Assembly (NCBI RefSeq): GCF_025965585.1
Contig: NZ_JAOPWR010000090.1
Span: 1-38,968 of the forward strand
Reading direction: 5' to 3'
From: Pseudonocardia sp.
GTDB taxonomy: Bacteria > Actinomycetota > Actinomycetes > Mycobacteriales > Pseudonocardiaceae
DNA: 38,968 nt
Shown here: piece after piece, positions 33,909-38,968 of the stretch
Numbering within the stretch: the stretch's first letter is position 1
Layout: the number at the start of each line of letters is the position of its first letter
Notes under the pieces: model-generated
Seen by the model: the letters and a program-made list of their open reading frames with translations, nothing else
Database searches by the model: none
Told to the model about the DNA's origin: nothing
Program-made: the position numbers and the translations under genes

Positions 33909-35018
33909 TCAGGTCGGGACGGCCGAGTGTGCCGCGTCGCGGCGGGCGACCTCCTGGCGCACCAGCGGGATCACCTCGCGACCGAACTCCTTCGCGTCCT
34001 CGAGCAGGGCGTAGCCACGGGCGGACAGGATCCGGACGCCGAGGTCGTAGTAGTCCATGAGCGCCGCGGCCACGGTCTCGGGCGTGCCGACGAGCGCGGT
34101 GGAGTTGCCCGCACCGCCCGTGGCCTGCGCCGTGACCGTCCACAGTGCACGGTCGTGGCGCTCGCCCTGCGCCGCGACGGCGAGCAGCCGCTGGGAACCG
34201 GCGTTCTCCGGGTCGGTGAGCTTGTGGCGGCGGGTGAGCTGCGCCGTGCCGCCCTTCGTCCGGTCCTGGATGCGGGCGACCGTGGCGTAGGCCTTCTCCC
34301 AGGCCTCCTCCTCGGTGCGCCCGAGGATCGGCCGGAACGCCACCTGGAACTGCGGCGCCGGACGTCCGGCGGCGCGGGCCAGGTCGGTGATCGTGGCGAT
34401 CTGCTCGGCGGTGCCGGCCAGCGGCTCGCCCCACAGCGCGTAGATGTCGGCCTCCTCGGCGCCCACCCGGTACGCGGCCGGCGACGAGCCGCCGAAGGAG
34501 ATCTTGGGGCGCGGCTTCTGAGCGGGTTCGACGTCGAGCACGAAGTCGTCGAAGGAGTAGTGCTCGCCGTGGAAGTCGAACGGCTCGCGGGACGTCCAGG
34601 CCAACTTGTAGATCTCGATGGCCTCGCGGGTGCGGGCGTAGCGCTGGTCCTTGGGCAGGATGTCGCCCTCGCGCTGCTGCTCGTGGTCGTTGCCGCCGGT
34701 GATGACGTGCAGCGTCAGCCGTCCGTCGGAGATCTGGTCGAGCGTGGCCACCGTCTTCGCCGCGAACGTCGGGTAGGAGACGTTGGGGCGGTGCGCGAGC
34801 AGCAGCTGCAGGCGCTCGGTGTTGCAGGCGATCAGCGCCGCGGCCTGCGCGGGGTCGGGGCTGCCGGAGCCGTACGCGGTGAGGACGCGGTCCCAGCCGG
34901 TGTCCTCGTGGGCCTTGGCCAGCGCGAGCGTGTAGTCCTTGTCGAAGGCGGGGCCGGTGCGGGGGTCGGTCTCGGAGCCGTTGTTGGTGGCGCCGATGCC
35001 GAGGAACTCGACGGGCAT
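33909..35018 (-). CDS. LLM-class flavin monooxygenase (SsuD-like)
   Basis: A 369-residue luciferase-like FMNH2-dependent monooxygenase close to alkanesulfonate monooxygenase SsuD, which frees sulfite from organosulfonates. Landmarks are the N-terminus VEFLGIGATNNGSE, LQLLLAHRPNVSYPTFAAKT, LHVITGGNDHEQQREG and PKISFGGSS. No flavin reductase or sulfonate transporter gene is adjacent. The ATG has GGAAGGA upstream. A short peptide with the RPHVDL core lies 25 bases before it, as seen upstream of other actinobacterial sulfur genes, which supports a sulfur-scavenging role. Confidence 0.9.
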   Translation of the reverse strand: MPVEFLGIGATNNGSETDPRTGPAFDKDYTLALAKAHEDTGWDRVLTAYGSGSPDPAQAAALIACNTERLQLLLAHRPNVSYPTFAAKTVATLDQISDGRLTLHVITGGNDHEQQREGDILPKDQRYARTREAIEIYKLAWTSREPFDFHGEHYSFDDFVLDVEPAQKPRPKISFGGSSPAAYRVGAEEADIYALWGEPLAGTAEQIATITDLARAAGRPAPQFQVAFRPILGRTEEEAWEKAYATVARIQDRTKGGTAQLTRRHKLTDPENAGSQRLLAVAAQGERHDRALWTVTAQATGGAGNSTALVGTPETVAAALMDYYDLGVRILSARGYALLEDAKEFGREVIPLVRQEVARRDAAHSAVPT

Positions 35019-35043
35019 GGTGGGGTCCTTCCGGGAGGCGGGA

Positions 35044-35133
35044 TCAGGGCTGCGGGGAGCCCGGACAGGCTGCCGAGCAGACGCGACCGAGGTCGACGTG
35101 GGGGCGGCTCACCAGCGGAACCCGGATGGACAC
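35044..35133 (-). CDS. Leader peptide of the HVDL type upstream of the LLM gene
   Basis: A 29-residue peptide from GTG 35133. Its core is SRPHVDLGRVCSAAC, with Cys19 and Cys23. Peptides with R-[RP]-H-[VI]-D-L-x-R and one or two Cys precede sulfur-assimilation genes in many actinomycetes and are annotated only as putative leader peptides. The stop lies 25 bases before the monooxygenase ATG. A promoter-like TTGACC-17-TGTCCT ends seven bases before the GTG, so the mRNA may be leaderless. Slow decoding of Cys codons is the likely signal, by analogy with cysteine-responsive leaders in mycobacteria. The second copy at 36356 strengthens the call. Confidence 0.7.
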   Translation of the reverse strand: MSIRVPLVSRPHVDLGRVCSAACPGSPQP

Positions 35134-35140
35134 GCTCTCC

Positions 35141-35169
35141 AGGACAGCACCGGTGAGTGCCGCGGTCAA
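35141..35169 (-). promoter_or_regulatory. Candidate leaderless promoter of the leader peptide and LLM gene
   Basis: On the minus strand TTGACC (35169-35164) and TGTCCT (35146-35141) are 17 bases apart. The -10 ends seven bases before the leader GTG, so transcription would start at or next to the start codon. The -10 is a weak match. Confidence 0.4.
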
Positions 35170-35364
35170 CAGCGCGACGACGGCGGTCACAGCCCGCTCT
35201 CCTCGGCGCAGCAGGTATCCGGCCCGGATCGACGCCGAGCCGTCGCGAGCGGTGAGGGGGCCCCGCCGCCCACCTCGCCACCCTGCGCCGTGGAACGCGT
35301 ATCCGGCTCCGATCGGCCGCGATTGCTGCTGCGGCGGTGAGGGTGGGTCGGCGATCATGGGCGC

Positions 35365-36135
35365 GTGACCGCGGACCGCGACCTGCACCCCGGTGATACG
35401 TCCAGCCCCGTGCTGCTGCACGTCCCGCACGCCGGGACGCGCGTGCCCGGGTGGGTGCGGTCGCGCCTCCTCCTCTCCGACGCCGAGCTGGCCGCCGAGG
35501 CCGCGGCCCTCACCGACCACCGCACCGACGTCCTCGCCCTGGCCGCGGCCGGACTCGCCGCCGTCCGGCCGTTCGCGCTGGTCAACCGCGTGTCGCGGTT
35601 CGTCGTGGACGTCGAGCGGTTTCCCGACGAGCGCGAGGAGATGGCCGCGGTCGGCATGGCGGCGGTCTACGCCCACGGCACACGGGGGCAGCGGATCAGG
35701 GCCGACGACCCCGCGCACGCCGAGGAGCTGCTCGCGGCGTTCTACCGGCCGTGGGCCGACGCCGCCGAGGCCGCCGTGGGCGACCGGACGGCCGCGACGG
35801 GCCGGGCCGTGCTGCTCGACGTCCACTCCTACTCGCACGAGCCGCTGCCCTACGAGCTGCACGCCGACGGCCCCCGCCCCGCGATCTGCCTCGGCACCGA
35901 CGCGTTCCACACCCCGCCCTGGCTGCTCGACGCCGCGCGGGAGGCGTTCTCGCCCCTCGGGACGGTGGGGACGGACAGCCCGTTCGCCGGCACGTACGTC
36001 CCGCTGAGCCGGTACGGCACCGATGCGCGAGTGGCGTCGCTGATGCTGGAGATCCGCCGCGACGTCCTCGGTGAGCAGGAGGCGGCCGTCGCGCGGGCGC
36101 TGGCGGCGCTGGTGGACGCGGTGCGGGTGCGGTGA
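35365..36135 (+). CDS. N-formylglutamate amidohydrolase-like protein
   Basis: A 256-residue member of the FGase family. VLLHVPHAGTRVPGWV near the N-terminus and LLDVHSYS in the middle carry the metal-binding residues. VNRVSRFVVDVERFPD is a family landmark. True members hydrolyse N-formyl-L-glutamate in histidine breakdown, but no hut genes are here, so the substrate may be another N-acyl amino acid. The GTG at 35365 follows GGGCGC, a poor ribosome site. It lies between the two leader-peptide transcription units. Confidence 0.85.
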   Translation: MTADRDLHPGDTSSPVLLHVPHAGTRVPGWVRSRLLLSDAELAAEAAALTDHRTDVLALAAAGLAAVRPFALVNRVSRFVVDVERFPDEREEMAAVGMAAVYAHGTRGQRIRADDPAHAEELLAAFYRPWADAAEAAVGDRTAATGRAVLLDVHSYSHEPLPYELHADGPRPAICLGTDAFHTPPWLLDAAREAFSPLGTVGTDSPFAGTYVPLSRYGTDARVASLMLEIRRDVLGEQEAAVARALAALVDAVRVR

Positions 36136-36343
36136 TCGCCGTCCAACGCCCGCCGGTCCGGGGGCGCCGGTGTGCGGCCGGTGCCGATCACGGGGCGGGC
36201 CGCCGGGTGGGCGTGTGGACGTGGGGAGCGGTGATCGTCGGCGACCGTACTTCGGCGCCCTGCCATGGGCGGTGGCGTGCGGCACGCGCCGACCAGGGGC
36301 GTGAGCCGCACCCGATCCGCTGGCCGGTGCCCCGATCCGCATT

Positions 36344-36349
36344 TAGAGT
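36344..36349 (+). promoter_or_regulatory. -10 box of the second leader peptide
   Basis: TAGAGT fits TANNNT and ends six bases before the ATG of the leader peptide, the usual geometry of a leaderless actinobacterial mRNA. No clear -35. The spacer 36136-36343 holds nothing else I recognise. Confidence 0.5.
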
Positions 36350-36355
36350 CGTGAT

Positions 36356-36418
36356 ATGGGGACGCGGCTCGTGTGGCGCAGGCACGTGGACCTCTGCCGC
36401 ACGCACGCAGACCTCTGA
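36356..36418 (+). CDS. Leader peptide of the HVDL type upstream of the FAD/NAD(P) gene
   Basis: A 20-residue peptide with the core WRRHVDLCRTHADL and one Cys. It shares R-[PR]-H-V-D-L-x-R with the peptide at 35044-35133, although the two are on opposite strands and otherwise different. A -10 box six bases upstream suggests a leaderless mRNA. After its stop a small hairpin, CGGAC (36423-36427) with GTCCG (36435-36439), lies just before the Shine-Dalgarno of the next gene and may couple the two. Confidence 0.7.
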   Translation: MGTRLVWRRHVDLCRTHADL

Positions 36419-36456
36419 GCGCCGGACGCACCCCGTCCGACCTCCGAGAGGAACCC

Positions 36457-38349
36457 ATGACCTCCGCGATCGCGATCGTCGGCGCCGGGCCGCGCGGCAC
36501 CGGCGTCCTGGAGCGCATCGGCGCCAGCGCCCCGGAACTCCATCCGGGCGGCATCGACGTCCACCTGATCGACCCGTACCCGGCGGGCGCCGGGCGGATC
36601 TGGCGCCACGAGCAGTCGCCCCTGCTGGCCATGAACTCGATGGCCGCGGACGTCACGATGTTCACCGACGAGTCCGTGATCTGCGACGGGCCCGTCGTCC
36701 CGGGGCCGTCGTTCTGGGACTGGGCGCAGACCGGGCCCGATGTGGCCCCCGAGCTGCGGGACGAGCTGTGCGCGGTCACCGCGTCGACGTTCCCGAGCAG
36801 ACGGCTGCAGAGCGAGTACCTCGCGTGGGTGCTGCGGCACGTGATCGCCGAGCTGCCCGACGGCATCCGCGTGCACATCCACCGCACCCGCGCCACGGGT
36901 CTCACCGAGGACGGCGCCACGCAGGTCGTCCACCTGGCCGAGGGCAGGGCGGGCGGGCCGACGACGCTGCGCGTCGACTCGGTGGTGCTCGCCTCCGGCC
37001 ACCTCGACGCCACCCCCACCGACGACGAGCTGGCCATCGCCGCCCGCGCCGCCGAGCGGGGCCTGCGCTACCTGCCTCCCGAACAGACCACCGACTCGGA
37101 CCTGTCGGTGATCGCGCCCGGTGAGACGGTGATCGCGCGCGGGCTGGGGCTGGCGTTCGTCGACCTCGCGGTGCTGCTGTTCGAGGGCCGCGGCGGGCGC
37201 TTCGTCGAGGACGGCGACCACCTCCGCTACGTCCCGTCCGGTGCCGAGCCGCGGCTGGTGGCCGGGTCGCCGCGCGGTGCGCCCTACCACTCCAAGACCC
37301 ACTACCAGCTGCTCGGCGGCCGTCCGCCGCTGCCGCGCTTCTTCGGCCCCGACGTCGTCGACCTCCTGATCGCCTCGGACGAGCCCGTCGAGCTGCGCAC
37401 GCAGGCCTGGCCGTTGATGGCGAAGGAGATCGCCTGGGGTTGGTACCACGAGCTGTTCGTCGGCCACCCCGAGGTGGTCGCGCTGGCGTGGGAGGAGTTC
37501 GCGGAGCGGTTCGCCGCGCTGGAGTGGGACTCACCCGCGATGCTCGAACTGATCGCCGCCGCCGTTCCCGACCCGATCGACCGCCTCGACCTCGACGCCC
37601 TCGACCGTCCCATGGCGGGGGTGGCCGCCCCGAGCCTGGACGCGCTGCAGCCGCTGATCCGCGACCGCATCGCCGAGGACCTGCGCCGCCACGTCGACGA
37701 GCGCCACACCCCGTACCTGGGGGCCTTCGTCGCGATGCTGTCGGTGTACGGCGAGACCACCCGGCTCGCCGGGTCCGGTGCCCTGTCCGCGCGGTCGCGG
37801 TCGTCGGACATGACCTGGTGGCAGGGCTTCTTCAACTCCGTCGCGAGCGGCCCGCCCGGCTTCCGGGTGCGCCAGCTGCTCGCCCTCTCCCGCGCCGGGT
37901 TCATCGAGTTCCTCGGCGAGGGCATGTGGGTGGACGTCGGCGAGGACGGGTTCCGTGCCGGGAGCACCGCGCTCGCGGGCGCGCCGCCCGTGACGTCGAC
38001 GGTGCTGGTAGACGCCCGGCTGCCCGGCCCGAGCGCCGCCCGCAGTGTCGACCCGCTCGTCGCCTCGCTGACACGGGACGGCGAGCTGAGCGAGGACGTC
38101 CTCGTCGACGACGACGGCACGGTGCTGCGCAACACCGGCCTGATCCGGGTCCGCCCGGCCGACGGCGCTGTCCTGGAGGCCGACGGCGAGGTGCATCCGC
38201 GGCGGTTCGCCGTCGGCCCGCACACCACCGTCAAGGTCGCCGGGGCGTTCACGCGCCCGGGTATGAACGCGCAGAGCCTGCGCTACAACGACGCCGTCGC
38301 GCGCGCCGTGCTGCTGAGCCTCCCACGGGCGGTCGCCGCCGCGGCCTGA
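36457..38349 (+). CDS. FAD/NAD(P)-binding protein, lone oxidoreductase
   Basis: A 630-residue flavoprotein of the FAD_NAD_binding_9 type. The dinucleotide fold is at the start, AIVGAGPRGTGVLERI (G9-x-G11-x-x-G14), followed by YPAGAGRIWRHEQSPLLAMN. A second site, VVLASGHLD, is in the middle. The last 60 residues close the FAD site (GAFTRPGMNAQSLRYND). Its substrate is unknown. GAGAGGAACCC precedes the ATG. The leader peptide 38 bases upstream suggests control by sulfur or cysteine state, in common with the LLM gene. Upstream open sequence back to 36373 is not needed. Confidence 0.87.
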   Translation: MTSAIAIVGAGPRGTGVLERIGASAPELHPGGIDVHLIDPYPAGAGRIWRHEQSPLLAMNSMAADVTMFTDESVICDGPVVPGPSFWDWAQTGPDVAPELRDELCAVTASTFPSRRLQSEYLAWVLRHVIAELPDGIRVHIHRTRATGLTEDGATQVVHLAEGRAGGPTTLRVDSVVLASGHLDATPTDDELAIAARAAERGLRYLPPEQTTDSDLSVIAPGETVIARGLGLAFVDLAVLLFEGRGGRFVEDGDHLRYVPSGAEPRLVAGSPRGAPYHSKTHYQLLGGRPPLPRFFGPDVVDLLIASDEPVELRTQAWPLMAKEIAWGWYHELFVGHPEVVALAWEEFAERFAALEWDSPAMLELIAAAVPDPIDRLDLDALDRPMAGVAAPSLDALQPLIRDRIAEDLRRHVDERHTPYLGAFVAMLSVYGETTRLAGSGALSARSRSSDMTWWQGFFNSVASGPPGFRVRQLLALSRAGFIEFLGEGMWVDVGEDGFRAGSTALAGAPPVTSTVLVDARLPGPSAARSVDPLVASLTRDGELSEDVLVDDDGTVLRNTGLIRVRPADGAVLEADGEVHPRRFAVGPHTTVKVAGAFTRPGMNAQSLRYNDAVARAVLLSLPRAVAAAA

Positions 38350-38514
38350 CGCGGTCAGGCCGTGGCCTGGGGACCTTGTTCGATGAGAGCCGGGATCCAG
38401 GTGGTTCCTCGCGAGACGCCGTCCGCAGCTCCTACCGGGGTATCGCAGGGCGGCGACGCCGCGAGGGGCCGCCTGGGCGCGCGAGCGACCCGGTGGACGT
38501 TCGTGGCCGCGACA

Positions 38515-38968
38515 CTAGGAGCCGCCGGCCGCGTCCGGGTTGCGCTGGGGCCGCTCGTGGGGCCCGTCGGCCGGGAACTCGCCGCTGAGCCGGGAGTGCC
38601 GTGACTGCCGGGGGATGAGGGGCCGGATGTCGGCGACCGGCTCGTCCTGCGTCGTGTCGTGCCGCCGCGGCCGCGGGGTCGTCGTGCCCGGCAGCCGGGA
38701 GATCATCCGCACGATCGGCAGCACCGACGTCGGTACGTGATCGGGTTCGGCCTCCGGTCGCAGCGTCGGCAGCGGCGCCACGTACGGCCGGGGACGGAGG
38801 GGGACCGGTTCCGCTGCCGTGAGTGCGTGCCTCGCGGTGGGAGCCGAGACGGGCGCGGGAGCGGATGCGGGAGTCGGAGCCGACCGGCCGGGAACAGCGG
38901 GCGGCGTGCCGGCCCGGCGCCGCGGCGTGGGCTGCGGCCCGGTGGCGGGCCGGGGCTCGATGCCGGGA
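38515..38968 (-). CDS. Proline-rich hypothetical protein, 5'-truncated by the window
   Basis: An open minus-strand frame runs from the right edge to a stop at 38515 (about 150 residues seen). It is rich in Pro, Arg and Ala, with repeated PAP/PTP-like pieces, then VPTSVLPIVRMISRLPGTTT and a charged tail. No known domain. It could be the disordered tail of a larger protein. The strand choice rests on the continuous frame and the absence of a better one opposite. The spacer 38350-38514 holds nothing recognised. Confidence 0.45.
   Translation of the reverse strand, partial: PGIEPRPATGPQPTPRRRAGTPPAVPGRSAPTPASAPAPVSAPTARHALTAAEPVPLRPRPYVAPLPTLRPEAEPDHVPTSVLPIVRMISRLPGTTTPRPRRHDTTQDEPVADIRPLIPRQSRHSRLSGEFPADGPHERPQRNPDAAGGS

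Overview
The window is very GC-rich, densely coding DNA from an actinomycete. The order comEC - holA - rpsT ... lepA, the CP-ATP-grasp/alpha-E/transglutaminase trio beside rpsT, an RsdA-type anti-sigma protein, TANNNT promoters placed for leaderless mRNAs and TIGR03086-type genes all point that way. A member of the Pseudonocardiaceae (Pseudonocardia-like) is my best guess, but this is an inference from style and content and was not searched.

Layout. 1-4.9 kb is a conserved housekeeping block: the 3' part of comEC, threonine synthase under a SAM-I riboswitch, holA and rpsT. 4.9-8.6 kb holds the conserved trio of unknown function (circularly permuted ATP-grasp, alpha-E, transglutaminase). 8.6-11.8 kb holds an alpha/beta hydrolase, cyanase, an orphan RsdA-like anti-sigma factor and a wrecked PLP-enzyme gene. 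11.8-21.0 kb is one tightly coupled minus-strand operon, read sbnA -> membrane bis-carrier protein -> NRPS -> 2OG dioxygenase -> sbnB. lepA follows at 22 kb. 23.9-30.9 kb is accessory metabolism: a small membrane protein, a MOSC pseudogene, MarR with an oxidoreductase, a sirtuin, a TIGR03086 protein, and a Baeyer-Villiger monooxygenase with an esterase. 31-35 kb holds the AcoR-like regulator, an enoyl-CoA hydratase, two gene scraps and an LLM monooxygenase. 35-38.4 kb holds an N-formylglutamate amidohydrolase-like gene and an FAD/NAD(P) protein. A Pro-rich protein runs off the right edge.

The most interesting system is the operon at 11.8-21.0 kb. SbnA and SbnB homologues should make L-2,3-diaminopropionate (Dap). 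The NRPS has half a condensation domain, an adenylation domain with a pocket suited to a diamino acid, one carrier domain and a thioesterase. The 931-residue partner has two nearly identical carrier domains followed by six membrane segments and three left-handed beta-helix-like domains, which is the terminal architecture of epsilon-poly-lysine synthetase (Pls). It reads as a Pls-type polymer or oligomer synthetase split over two proteins, supplied with its own Dap and a possible hydroxylase. It sits between the transglutaminase gene and lepA, in a segment that also carries decayed genes, so it looks acquired.

A second theme is leader control. A SAM-I riboswitch lies directly on the thrC ribosome binding site. 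Two short leader peptides sharing an R-[PR]-H-V-D-L core precede the LLM monooxygenase gene and the FAD/NAD(P) gene on opposite strands, and both look leaderless. They suggest a small sulfur-linked regulon. A third theme is ketone oxidation: a BVMO and an esterase lie divergent from an AcoR-like activator, as in acetone monooxygenase loci.
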